This document shows, one piece after another, positions 21,933 to 32,424 of a DNA stretch of 64,000 nt. The DNA is taken from NCBI GenBank assembly GCA_003427395.1, contig BFEA01000282.1, positions 814,862-878,861 of the forward strand, in the 5' to 3' direction. Below the pieces are notes generated by a model. It was not told the DNA's origin, ran no database searches, and saw nothing but the letters and a program-made list of their open reading frames with translations. Position 1 is the first letter of the stretch; the number at the start of each line of letters is the position of its first letter. The position numbers and the translations under genes were made by a program. The stretch is from Chara braunii. Taxonomy: Eukaryota; Streptophyta; Charophyceae; Charales; Characeae.

Positions 21933-22580
21933 CTCAAGTGTTTTCCCAGCCACGCCCCACAATGTCACGACCACAAGTAAGTACTGGCCCTTTGGGTCTT
22001 CTGATGAATCAAGCACCCTTGCGGGTCACACACACACACTCCAACTGACAACACTCAGACAGGCGTGCAGACCGGAAGACGTACACACACACAGACTTAG
22101 AAACAGACTCAAGCCACTAAGTGGGTTGAGCCCTGATAGAATACATATATCTGAGCGGCGTCTCTCTTAACCAGAGTACGAGCTAGCTCAGTAGGTTAGA
22201 GGTGCAAATTGTCAAACGAAGGGTATGGGGAATGAACTCATCCGACCCCTGAGCTAGCTTTTTTTAAAAAAAAGGAGTTCCGCAATGTTTTTACCCAGGC
22301 TCGGTTGACCGGGACTTGAACCCGCGACCTGAGTATTAGGATTAGTTGTAGTTAGTTGGTTAGTTAAGTTTTGGCCCCCTGCTTAACGTGGACCCGACAC
22401 TTAGCCTGTAAAGGTAGTTTTAGTTGGATATATTATTATTGTTATTATTTTTATGTTAGATTGTTTTGAAGTTCCTTATTATTATTTATTTTATTTTCTT
22501 TCATTTTTAACCGTAGCTAGTCTTCACAAATTCGAATTCGTGAATCTGCCTGCGAACTCTGGACAAATTCGGTGGAAGAA
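21882..22580 (+). mobile_element. SINE-like repeat S2
   Basis: The head palindrome GGCGAATACC-CCTGCAA-GGGTATTCGCGCC (21882-21912) is followed by the shared words AGTGTTTTCCCAGCCACG and ACGACCACAAGTAAGTACTG. The Pol III-like module is at 22180-22265: CGAGCTAGCTCAGTAGGTTA matches an A box, GAATGAACTC is a poor B box, and a T7 run ends it. The module's outer ends are complementary (AGCTAGCTCAG and CTGAGCTAGCT). An opposite-strand B box (GACTTGAACCC) lies at about 22313-22325. Confidence 0.55.
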
Positions 22581-22599
22581 GAAATAGGGACTTTTTTTT

Positions 22600-23045
22600 T
22601 TTTTTTTTTTTAGGCCCCACTGCGACCTTGATCATGTCGAATCTAACTGCTACACTGGGAAGGTCGTGCAGTGAGGAAGTGGGTCACTGCGAGCGAGAGG
22701 CGACGGGGGCACACACGTGAGATAAAGGTAAGCCGCACGAGAAGGAGGCGCCTGGAAAAAGATGAAGAAGAAGAGGAAAAAGAGGGAGAAAAAATAAGAG
22801 ATGAAAGCTTACCTCCTTTGCAGTCGATGATGTCGACGATCTGGGCATAGTTTTTTTTGACTTTATACTTGAGTCACGAGGGAATCTCTGCACACACATT
22901 GGGTGGTTTTCCAGTTTGCGAGGTACGAGCGAGTAGTTTCTGGTGATCGACTGGAGGCTCTGCAGTGCTGATTGGACCCGGAGCCGACTCTCTCAGAGGG
23001 CTATCACGACGGAGACGACGAAGACGAGGGAATGGAAGCAAGAAG
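22600..23045 (-). other. Candidate minus-strand exon and donor
   Basis: On the minus strand CATCATCGACTGCAAAGGAG is followed by GTAAGCTTTC (near 22812) and then a CT-rich tract, as expected for a donor and intron. The identity of any gene is not apparent. Confidence 0.25.
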
Positions 23046-23048
23046 CAG

Positions 23049-23205
23049 GTAAGTCTCTAATCCCACGACTGACCCTCGCACTACTTCCATCAACGGGATG
23101 AACGAAATCGAATAAATCTACAACTAGCAAGAATCGAATGAATCTAACGGTAAATCAAGGAAGTATAAACTACCACTATGGGTATGTATGTGTGTGTGTA
23201 TGAGT
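23049..23205 (+). repeat. Donor-edged repeat with intact GTAAGT edge
   Basis: The copy starts at GTAAGTCTCTAATCCCACGA after AAGAAGCAG. It continues CACTACTTCCATCAACGGGA, TGAACGAAATCGAATAAATC, then a second GAATGAATCTAACGG and a (TG)n-rich tail. Confidence 0.6.
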
Positions 23206-23216
23206 GCGTATGATCA

Positions 23217-23410
23217 TTGATCGCTCGAATGACTCACGTGAATGAGTGTGTGACCACGCACAGCAGGAGTTGGGCGGTGGGGCGCCATGGAGAGAGGTGA
23301 AGCTAAGCACAGTGAGCTAAGGGGAGGCAGCGGGGCTGGCGGGGCAACGCTGNGTGGCGGCAAGGGGAAAACGAAACTCTAAATGAACCTAGACGCCGTT
23401 CTGCGNTAGG
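23217..23410 (+). repeat. Direct repeat of 42114-42278
   Basis: TGTGACCACGCACAGCAGGA onward is nearly identical to the segment that adjoins the right inverted-repeat arm. At 42 kb it is interrupted by the gap, and the last readable bases (GACGCCGTTCTGCG) match at 23392-23405. Confidence 0.75.
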
Positions 23411-24099
23411 TGCGTCNGAACAGGAAACGGGGTGGTGGNCACAGAATCCCATCCGTTCCTTGATGGAAAGGGGTGGGAGAAAGGTTTGTTCTGACGTTTT
23501 GGAGTAGGGCGAAGTCAGTAGTAGCGTTAGTTTTAGTNCTAGATTAGTTAGTAAGTTAGTGAAACAGGCGGTAGAGGAGGAGCTGGCCGCGCAAGGCTAT
23601 GGCGGGGGAGAGAAGACTGGGAGTAAAAAAAAATCGAGATTTCACTCGATTCTCGACGGAATCGAGTGAAGGAGGATGGTAGATCAGCGTTTTTTTTTTT
23701 TTTTTGCCCGGGCGAATAAGATTGCGGAGTCAGATTTGGGAGGTAGTTAGTAGGATAAGAGTTAGTAGGGCGAAAGACCGCGCGGAGCTGCGGCGGGAAC
23801 GCGGAGTGACAAGGGGAAAGGATCGAGATATCACTCNATCCTCGATGGAATCGAGTGATGCAAAGATCGAAGTAAGCATTTTGGTGCATGGCGAGCATGA
23901 TCGTGATGTTAGTTCTGATAGGGAGTGAGGAAGTTAGTTGATATAAGAGTATAGGACGCGCGCGAAGTAGTAGTCAGTCCAGGTGTAAAATATGGAGTGA
24001 ATCTGTCCGTGTTTCAGGGACAAATTCATCTAAATTGGTGCTCCTGTTGGTGGGAGTATCAGGGGGGCCGGCCACGCTGCGCAGAGAGAGAGAGCAGGG

Positions 24100-25270
24100 A
24101 AGCGGTGGAGTAAGAAAAGNGNAGGGGGCTCGCTTACAGGNCGGGATGCTGTTGACATGACCAGGACGCCGGTCGACAAGGACCTCGTGAATCGTCCGGA
24201 TGTAGCCATAGCTCATCTAAAGGACGCAGTAGGNTGTGCATGGGGGGCGACTGCGCTTGGCTCCTCGTCTTGATTTGGGCCGTTGGCTGCTGCCGGCACT
24301 CTGTGCCCTGCCCTGTNACTACCGACCTACGGGATTGATCGCTCTATCACCCCCAGCAGCTGTTGNTGGCTTAAGGGGAGGAGACTNGNATTATGCCTNC
24401 CGGGNCATACTATGGGCTGTGAAAGCTNNTGGGGAGTCGTNCACNAGGAAGGAAGGGGNAAGCTGCAGGACGGGCCGTAACCTTGGTAGGGCTTGGTGAC
24501 AGGGAATGGGCAGTGNGCCTGCNTATGGACCAAGTGATAGGCATAGTCCGTCCGGCGCCCNGCTGTTGTTACGGGGGCTCGCCAGACNGAGATNATCAAG
24601 ANAGGCGTGGTGCGCAGCATGCTTCGGAGTATGGCGGNTGGAAGCTGCTCTTGTGGCGTGAGTGGTTAGNCGGTTGAAGGTGGNCAAANCCGCTAATACG
24701 GNGTATNNGCGATAACTTGCCACAAACCNCGGGANNCGGTTGTGANAGGTCGNCTANAGGAGGAGAATACAANAGTTGACTNCTNCAGGCTATCGCATAC
24801 CGTAGTTGGCTGTATGGCTACNCTNGCCGCTGCTAAGCGGGNACGGACTGTTGTTGCGANCTGATGCCTTCTTTGACTGTATACCGCAGCCAGCNGCTGC
24901 TGTGCACTATGGTTCGGACTATANGACTGTGCGNGGATNTTGCTGTGGGCCGCCGCTATTACTACTGACCTNCATTGCCGAGGCTGATTGCAAAGGCGNG
25001 TGTTGGGCACGCTACCTTGCCGGTTCATATTACTGTGCACACCTGTTCATGGTGTGCTGCTGCTGCGCTTGCGGACCAGGTNTGGGNTGGGACTGTGGCT
25101 AACTGGCCTTATTACCATTGATTGTCATCNCGCGNGTCGGCGGATACCGNGNTGTTGTGTGTGGCGANGCCATGGANTGTGCACNAGCTGCNTACTCCGG
25201 CATGTAGCTCCGCACGACAGCGCGATACTACATGCAAAGGCATACTACTACGGGTTGTTGGAAGGCTAGT
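24100..25270. other. N-rich stretch, nothing assignable
   Basis: Many single Ns. Short inverted repeats such as GCACACC-TGTTCAT-GGTGTGC (25039-25059) and CCGC-TGCTAA-GCGG are present and recurring GCTGCTGTG words are visible. I cannot define a unit. Confidence 0.3.
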
Positions 25271-25572
25271 GGTGGGTGGCTGCGAGTAGGATAGAAAGGG
25301 AGGGCTGCTGCAGCAGGGGCTTGGAGAGTGGGGTAACGCAAGAAGGAGGGGTTAACACTGCAACTTGGAGGTCTGTCAGGAGAAGCTGATATTTCTGTTT
25401 GACTTTGGGAGCCGACCAAGTTGTGACGTTTGACCATCATTGCGGGGCCCTCAGGCGATGAAGACTTCAAGGCCCTCTCACGCGAGTCTGAGTGCACCCC
25501 TCTTGTATCTTAGAGACTTNATGCTTCTTTTTCTGCCCTTCTCACGCTCAGTCTAGTCCATCGGTTTGGAGA

Positions 25573-25695
25573 GGAAGGTGGCAGGCGGGATTGCAACCCG
25601 TAATCCGCGCCAAGGCCTTTGTGGGAGGTTCGCCCCACCNATTGCGGGAGCCCTGTCGGAACTCGGGAGGAGTTCTTGAGGCAGGAAACTCAAAG
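25573..25695 (+). other. Exon-like block A, copy III, with longer upstream part
   Basis: The frame containing LREPCRNSGGVLEAGNSK is open and continues upstream as GRWQAGLQPVIRAKAF. Copy IV shows related sequence on its minus strand (GAGGAAGGCGGCAGGCAGGA). The block ends at a GTAACC donor at 25696. Conservation across subfamilies suggests an exon of at least 120 bp. Confidence 0.4.
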
Positions 25696-25954
25696 GTAAC
25701 CTTTGCTTCCCCTCATANACCAAGTATAACCCCTACCTACATTCCTCCCTANGTATTGTTTGGCTATGCTGAGTGCGACCTCTACTTTGACTTTTGGATT
25801 GACTGTCATGACACAAATCAGAGCAACTAAAGGAATGCTTGTATAAATGGCAGTTTCAGTTTCTTTNACTGCCTGAAAGCAGATTGTCACAAGGGGTTGC
25901 ATTAGGGGGAAGGTTGGGAGGAAGGCAGTTTTTCTTGCGATTGAACGGGTCTTA

Positions 25955-26795
25955 CAGGGTCAGGCATTGTTTCTAAGATGAATGGCCTGACTGCTATGTT
26001 TTGTTCTATTTTNTGAAGAACCAAGCATTGTTTCTAAGATGAATGGCTTGGTTGNCGTGTTTCTTTGATTGTGGCAAACATTGTTTCTAAGATNAATGAC
26101 NTGGCTGCTTATTTTTTTNNGGGTATTGTTTGCTTGACTTTTTGAGGGTCAGACATTGTTTCTAAGATGAATGGNCTNNCCGCTGTTTNCTTGGGTGGTT
26201 TCTNAACAGTCCNTGGGTCAGACCCAGGGTACTCTGCTTTATTGTGTGNTGAAAAGGGGAGAGCTGAGCATTGTTTCTAAGATGAATGACTCATCTCTCC
26301 TTGATTGTTTTATTCNGAGGGAGGATTCAGGGNCAGAGGACTAGACATTGTTTCTAAGATGAATGGTCTAAGACTGAGGCCTCAGGACCATAACGAGAAC
26401 AAANGAATANGATTCTNTATACTGTGATATATTTATGTACTTATATACGAACAAGGTTAGCCAGGCATTGTTTCTAAGATGAATGGNCTCNCTATAGCCC
26501 TATCACAAGCGAAGAGAGTATAATCAAGAGTTATNACTGGAAGTAACCTGGGCAGACTGAGCATTGTTTCTAAGATGAATGNCTCAGCCCTACGCCCTCC
26601 TTTTGAAGACTAAGGTGCAGAGAAGTATATATAACTTGGCTATTTAAACAGTTCAGGGCGACTAAGCATGGTTTCTAAGATGAATGACTTAGTCACATGC
26701 CCAATGAAGAGAGAAGTAGTTGTGCAGCCTGTTCGTGTATAACTAAGGCGGAGGGCTGGCATTGTTTCTAAGATGAATGACGAGTCNCAATGCCC
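25955..26795 (+). repeat. Hairpin array, core CATTGTTTCTAAGATGAATG
   Basis: Ten units share the near-invariant 20-nt core. Arms pair within units but differ between them: GTCAGGC with GCCTGAC (25959-25991); AACCAAGC with GCTTGGTT (26019-26053); GGTCAGAC with GNCTNNCC (26147-26181); GAGAGCTGAG with CTCATCTCTC, 9 of 10 (26259-26299); TAGAC with GTCTA (26342-26370); CTGAG with CTCAG (26557-26587); GACTAAG with CTTAGTC (26660-26694). Units at 26075 and 26758 have weak arms. CATT and AATG at the core ends can extend each stem. Confidence 0.85.
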
Positions 26796-27104
26796 TATGT
26801 AAGCAGGGTANAAAGGGTTAAAACACTGAAAGACTATGAACTAATGTTTGCTAAGTCAACCTGGGGTTGGTGAGAGTACTTACCTTTGTGGTTCNNCTTG
26901 CATNTGGCTGAGTGGCATCACTACCTAGTCTGAGTTTGAGTTGATAGGTAGTTGNTGTAGTGGCTCGCCNNGTGCTAGAGCTATAAGAGTTAGATTCAAT
27001 TTCTGCATTTTCTGAGATAGTTTTTTTACTTAGTTCGATTTCTGCATTCATCTGATGTCTTTTCTCATACTTGGGCTTGTATAAATCTTGGTAAGCCACT
27101 TTTC

Positions 27105-27392
27105 CTACGGGAAGCGCTGCCGAAATTTCTGCAAATCCAAGGAGTTAGACAAATCTCTGGCTTTCCAAAAGTTCCACTGTCTGAATCATATATGGATTAG
27201 TAAGTATCTGGGAAGCCTCCCTTTCTAAAGGGAGTGCTGCCCAAATTTGTATTAATTCAGGGAGTTAGACAAAATTGAACTTTAGAAAATCAAAGAGTAT
27301 TCCTGTTTTTATATTCAGGCCTATAAAAATTATGGAAAGGCAGTTTTCCTACGGGAAGCGCTNCCGAAATTTTCTTAGTTNAGAGGAGTTAG
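27105..27392 (+). repeat. Three sub-repeats with GGGAAGCGCTGCCGAAATTT
   Basis: Units near 27109, 27222 and 27345 each carry a small hairpin (TTCC-TACG-GGAA, CCCTTT-CT-AAAGGG, TTCC-TACG-GGAA), then a CGCTGCC-like word, and end in GGAGTTAGA. The second has exchanged arm bases on both sides. Copy IV has the matching units in reverse at 45.4-45.8 kb. Confidence 0.65.
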
Positions 27393-27522
27393 ATTATATT
27401 ATGACAGGTGGCAGAGTTGGNAGTCCACTCTGTATAGGGGAAACCCAGCCATAGGGATTATATTATGACAGGTGGCAGAGTTGGCAGTCCACTATGTATA
27501 GGGGAAACCCAGCCATAGGTCT
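27392..27522 (+). repeat. 67-bp tandem pair
   Basis: ATTATATTATGACAGGTGGC and the following 45 bp are present twice. Copy IV has an equivalent pair with 78-bp units at 45237-45392, so the duplication predates separation of the copies or arose repeatedly. Confidence 0.75.
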
Positions 27523-28199
27523 ACCTTTTCTTTGAGCCCTNACTAAGGACTAGGCTNAGACCTAGTTGGCTACCAGAAGGTCAGATAGGACCACCATATA
27601 GAAGATAGTTCACATCAGGCTTACATGTTTAGTCTTGGGCGTTGACCTNTCATATGTTACAGGTCGATCTGATTCAGGACCTGGGCTAGTTCAGCTGATC
27701 CTGCAGGGATCATCATCAGTTATCACTGATAACAGGTCAGTTGCCAATTCGTCGGTTCGCGACTCAATTCCTACTNGCTCCCCATACTCAACCTAAAAGG
27801 CTTTAGCCCTGGTGATCTTCTTGTTTGTTAAGGGTTTCACCCGGACTTTTATTGAATGGTCATTTAACAGAGGTTCTAAGTATTTATTTAAGGTTGGTTG
27901 GCTGGAGGTTGGGGCTTGNATGGCTAAAGNGAGGGGTATGAGTATAGGAACTGGTTGGAGTNGACTCCGTGTAGNGTGTGGACTCTTGTTTGACTTTTGA
28001 TGTGATTGCAGGTATGTTCAGAGACTTGGGGTTTTGGTTGGGCTGCCTTGCCGTCGCGTATATATGTATGGTTAGAAGGGGACCCACTATGACTGTGANA
28101 AGTGATCGTCACATAATTATCCCCCTTGTGTATATGTATGTGCGAGTGTANGCGTACCTACGTGAGGAATTAGCGCGNCCTGAAGTGCCCGCGCAGTAA

Positions 28200-28985
28200 G
28201 NGTCTCGAGCCTAACACGAGAGGGGNTTTTCTCTAATAAACGGTAAAAGTGCTCGTTTCCCTTCCTTGTTGCGATTTATCTTGGTGGAACGATAAAGTTC
28301 CGGGCAGAAGGGCTAGCGTGTCGCTGGTGATGCGCCAGACAACTCACCACCGCTCCAAACCCCTTCCTGCCCTAGGGGCCGTNTTGCNCCGCACCCGTTG
28401 GGACACCTCAGNGTGCAGAAGGCGGGAAGGCCCTCAGGTCGGTTTTGCGCCAGCTAAAGGGCAACCCCCTTTTGCCCGCACTTCAGCCAACGCCTGAGCG
28501 TTGAAGGTGACCCCTTTGACTCAGAATAGGCCATTTGGGTGTGGGCACTACATAATGCGCCGCCATCGCAGGTACTCGTGTAGAGCTGCATAGCGAGATA
28601 GTATGTGTAAGTCCAGCGCCCTCGCGATCTTATACTAAGTTCGCGCGCGGCACTCATCGCATCCCGCACTAAAAAAGTTATGGGTCAGGCGGCGAGACCA
28701 CGAGCACGATACCGCCAGTAAACTTGGGGTTTTCGTAACTTGAAGCGACACTTGGGCGGAGGACTAGCCCCGGTCAGCCTATGGGAGTCCGTGTACGGAC
28801 CTCATTATCCCGGACGCCGGGTAGCCCATGGGTAAGATTCCGGACCTCCTCCGCGCGCACGTCGTTTGGGCTTACCCACCCTCTTCCATTTTAGAAGGTC
28901 ATCAGCTAAATGGGGGTTGGAGTGAGTTTCCTTTTTGCGTTTTCATGGTTGGACGTTATAGTGCGTGGCGGCCGTCAAAGTCAAA
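28200..28985. other. Element III internal sequence, unassigned
   Basis: GC-richer DNA with scattered Ns and short frames only. From about 28938 it matches copy IV near 44560 in reverse. Confidence 0.35.
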
Positions 28986-28987
28986 CC

Positions 28988-29629
28988 CCTTGATGTTCGA
29001 CCGCCACGACAGCTTAAACCTGTCTACTCAACCGCTCTGCACAGGGTGCAAAAGAGGGTGTGGTCTTCAACCTCGCATGGCAGTTGTCCAGCGTCGAGAG
29101 ATTAACCCTCAAGGCGCGTGTCAGTCGACACTGGAGTGTCGAATGCGACCCTCGAAATTAACGAGGACCGCATGGATGTGGGTACCATATAGTACGCCAT
29201 CACTACGACCGCTTGCGCACGTTTGCATCGCGAGTCAAATGTGAGTAGCCGTGCGTCTGCGCGATTTTTATACTAAAGTCTCGCGCGCGACGCCCACCCG
29301 ATTTTTGTGTCGAAGGGTTATGGGACGGCTACTGAGGGGCTAGGGGCGTCGTCACGTTGTTTGTGCCATGTCGTTCTGTGTGTGTATGTGTGTGCGTGCG
29401 TTCCCTTTGTGTTCGTAGAGTAGTGTATGCGTGGTAAGTGGGATACGTCCTAGCCGACCGGCGACGAACCGCCCTTGGGACTTCAGCCCCCCAAGGTGTC
29501 GGTCCACGTGCGGGTCCGATAGGCGTGCTACCGCGCGTACCCCCTATGCTACGGCGAACGAGAAACGCCCTTGGCTGGTCCACCTTTGCGATTGCAATTG
29601 AGTAGCTTTCGTACTGTGGACTTTGAGGA
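28988..29629 (+). repeat. Direct repeat of 42611-43246
   Basis: GATGTTCGACCGCCACGACA onward is about 97 percent identical by eye to the start of copy VI. The match ends where the Ty3 element begins (TTCGTACTGTGGACT versus TTCGTACCTTGGACT). Confidence 0.8.
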
Positions 29630-30623
29630 GAGGCAATGCGCTATCTTTATGGGACTGCTTACTGGGTCAGAGGCAACCGAACTGACAAGTCATGGAGGAG
29701 GCAGTGCAAAGCTTACCTGGGCCACCATCGACAGAGGGGTGGAGGATGGGAGTTTTGATCAGGTAGAGCAACATCAGATGCGCCTGCAAAGGAGGAAGAG
29801 AAAGGAAAGGGACGCTATTGCATCAGGGACCCCGGGGGTAAAAAGGATCATCACTGATGTGCTTGCGGCATTAGGCTATGGCCAGGATGCCGAGGCACAG
29901 AGAAAGGCGGTAGCTCGGGTCCAAGGCCGAGGGAGAGAGGTGGGGGATGAAGGCGCCGGGCAAGAGGATTACGGTGGGGAGGAAACGGGGTCACAAATCC
30001 TTACCAAGGCCCAGCGGAAGCAACGTAATCTGTTGCTGGGTGGTCAAGGGTCTGGCAAAGGACAGACCCCCCAGGCAATTGCTGCACCACCAGTCGCTGC
30101 CGCAACCGCGCCCATATCGACAGGGCCGGCGCCAATGGGGCCGCCCCCGGCCTGCGGACATCGGGTGCCACACTGATAAGCGACACCCTGGCCCAGCTAT
30201 AGTCATTGTACCTCGTGCGGAGGGGGCCAAACCCATACTGGACAGATGGTTCCATTCTCGGGTCCGTCAACAAGCACAGGGCCGCCAAGTTTCCCGGCGT
30301 CGCAAGGCCAATTCACGGCCCAGCCTCCTCCCTCACAGCAAGCATCGCAGGCTAGTGTGGCGGGAGGGGGACAAGGGCAAGGAGGGCAGGGCAATGGTGG
30401 TCGGGGACAAGGAGGCCGAGGGGGTGGCGGACGAGGCCGAAATGGAGGAGGGCGTGGCGGCAGATGGAACAATCAAGGGGGCCAGGGCCATGGAGACCAA
30501 GGTAGCCAGCAAGGAGGCCAAGGATATGGGAGACCCCGCTTCGACTGGCGGAACGCAACCTGCTGGCATTGTGGTATTGTAGGCCACATGATTCGGTTCT
30601 GCCAGCAACGCCGGGATGATTAG
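29571..30623 (+). pseudogene. gag: Gag remnant with CCHC zinc knuckle
   Basis: The first residues come from host element III, and retroelement sequence begins near EERQCAIFMG. A charged linker (QMRLQRRKRKERDA) is followed by a long G/Q/R-rich tract, then the knuckle CWHCGIVGHMIRFC (30561-30602), a perfect C-X2-C-X4-H-X4-C that binds nucleic acid in nucleocapsids. Two consecutive in-frame stops at 30174-30179 break the frame. A recognisable capsid core is missing, consistent with 5' truncation. The frame ends at TAG 30621-30623. Confidence 0.75.
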
Positions 30624-31569
30624 CTTGCGGGCCTGATTTCCTTTTGTATGGATGGGGATATATACGACAAGTGGGGGGAGCACATTGACCCCAGGACCCC
30701 GGGAGGTATCACGCAGGAAGCCCTCAGGCGGGCGGCGGCAGGGCCATCGACCGCCCCGACCATGTTTAGACTGTGGCAGGAAAGAGAGGACCCGGCCATA
30801 AGGATCGAAGAGATCACGGGGGATAGCAAGGAGGTTACGCAACGATTAAGGGCCAGGGCCATAAAGGAAGAGCCGATAATTGTTGAATTAGATGACGAGG
30901 GGAAAAAGGATGAAGGGGAGCCAACCATAACCACCTTGGAAAAGATGGAAGATTTGATGGAAAAAGTAGGGAGGTATCAGCGGAAGCTGAAAAAGTTATG
31001 CGATGAAGTCCGAGGGTGGAGAGCCGACCTCCCAAAGGTTTTCCTCTATGAGATCGGGCCGGGGCCGGCAGCTGGACAGCAGAGTAGTCCAGGAGCTGCC
31101 GTGGCAGGGCCTGGCCCTAGGCCAGGAATGATGTTTAGGCCACCCACCCCGCATGGGCGGGCGCCGCAAGCAACTCAGACAAGGAGCCGAAGTAAGGCAG
31201 ACCCTAGTCAGCCACCAAGTCAAGCGCCGAGTCAGGCACCTTCACGGAAGAGACCGAAGCCTGAGCGTAGAAAGGAGGTGGTCGAGGTCCGGGAAGAAGA
31301 GGAAGAGGATGACGACACAGAGGATGAGAGACTCCGTCAGGAGGAGGATCGGCGGGCTGAGCAGAGAGCGCAGAGAAAAGAGGCGCAGGAGAGAGCCGAG
31401 CCAGGTCTACAGGATGGTGTGCCCAGGAAAAGAAAGGCTGGTGCCCAACGTCAGGTTGGAGGTGGACTTTGACGAGGAAAGGATGGTGGACCGGCTCCTT
31501 GAAGGTCATAACGACCTTATGAACTTAAAGGATATTATGGCATCCGCACCAAGACTCCGGGAAGAGTAG
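30624..31569 (+). pseudogene. pol: N-terminal linker part of pol
   Basis: The frame of gag continues directly after the TAG at 30621, through MDGDIYDKWGEH to about 31440. It contains a predicted coiled-coil (METDLMEKVGRYQRKLKK-like region near residues 100-120 of this segment) and P/S/E/R-rich disordered sequence with repeated PSQAPSQAPS. Near 31430 the coding frame shifts by one base; the continuation FDEERMVDRLLEGHNDLMN lies in the next frame and ends at a TAG at 31567. The function of such linkers is unclear. Confidence 0.6.
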
Positions 31570-32424
31570 AAGGGGCGATGGTCTCGAAGGCTGGTGCCCA
31601 ACGTGCACTTGAGCGCCGTTCTGCCCAGGGAAGTGGGATGGACACAAGCTGGGACGAGAATGGACTGGAAGTGTGCGGCATGCGGATTGGTGGACTTGGT
31701 AATAAAAGAGAAGAAGTGCGTGGCGATGATGGATACGGGCGCTGAAATGAACATTATCCGAGAGAGAGATGCGCTCATGCTTGGAGTGGATATCGACCGT
31801 GCGGATCACGGTGTGCTGCACGGGGCTAACTGCAAGGCAGTTTTTTGCGGCACAGCGTTGAATGTGATCATAGAAATTGGCAAGGTGCGAGCAAGGACGT
31901 GCTTTTTCGTCATGTCGGATGTGGATTATTCCATCCTTCTGGGCAGATCGTTCATGTGCAGAATGGAGACCTTGATCTTCAACAAACACGATGGAACGAT
32001 GATATTGATCCTGAGTGATCCAGCCTGTGGGAACTACGAAGTTGTCACCTGCCGGAACACGGGGCCAGAGAGCGAACGGAATAGGCATAGCCCCGGCTCG
32101 TTCACCTATATGGAATCGGAAAACGAGCGGGGGAGGCTCGCGGAGGAGTCCGAGGAGGAAGGTGGGGCGGAAGTGTTGTCACTAAGTCTTACGGATATAA
32201 GTAAGGCTATGGAGATCGTGGCGGCACATGAGATGGCGGACCCGGAGGCCATCAAGGCATTGAGAGAGCATGTTTTGGAGAGCCCACAGGCAGGAGAGGT
32301 GGAACTCATCTATCGACTTCCTGGAGGAAGAAAGGGGGCTGCAATGGCGCAAGCGCAAACAACAAGCCGGCCTTTTTTAGGGGACGGCTCAAGCAGGGCG
32401 CCCAAAGGCGGTACAAAACGGTAG
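31570..32424 (+). pseudogene. pol: Retroviral-type aspartic protease domain of pol
   Basis: The active-site triad is visible as MMDTGAEMN, with Asp at 31732-31734. The second hallmark, SILLGRSFM, lies about 80 residues later, near 31940. The domain cleaves Gag-Pol polyproteins in active elements. It is preceded by KCAACG-like sequence and followed by an acidic spacer (ESEEEGGAE). It is in frame 1 relative to 31153 and separated from the upstream part only by the TAG at 31567. The domain itself looks intact. Confidence 0.8.

Larger units (their letters stand above)
25555..29629 (+). mobile_element. Hairpin-array element, copy III (D cut by retrotransposon)
   Basis: Block A with upstream exon-like sequence (25573-25695), array (25955-26795), three sub-repeats with CCTACGGGAAGCGCTGCCGA (27105-27390), a 67-bp tandem pair (27392-27520), hairpin pair B (27695-27770) and the beginning of D (29540-29629). 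D is interrupted at about 29629 by the Ty3 element. Copy IV at 47.3-43.5 kb is its inverted relative, with the same sub-order. Confidence 0.65.

Noticed and set aside
25955-26795. CRISPR array
   Set aside because: Repeat cores with unique spacers superficially resemble CRISPR, but spacers vary widely in length, the setting is eukaryotic, no cas genes exist, and the flanking arms covary within units.
29339-29480. rRNA or snRNA fragment
   Set aside because: No recognisable conserved rRNA or snRNA words. The segment is part of the array-element 3' region and duplicated at 42.9 kb.
30246-30623. Host glycine-rich RNA-binding protein
   Set aside because: The G/Q/R-rich tract and CCHC knuckle are in the gag frame of the Ty3 element and directly precede pol.
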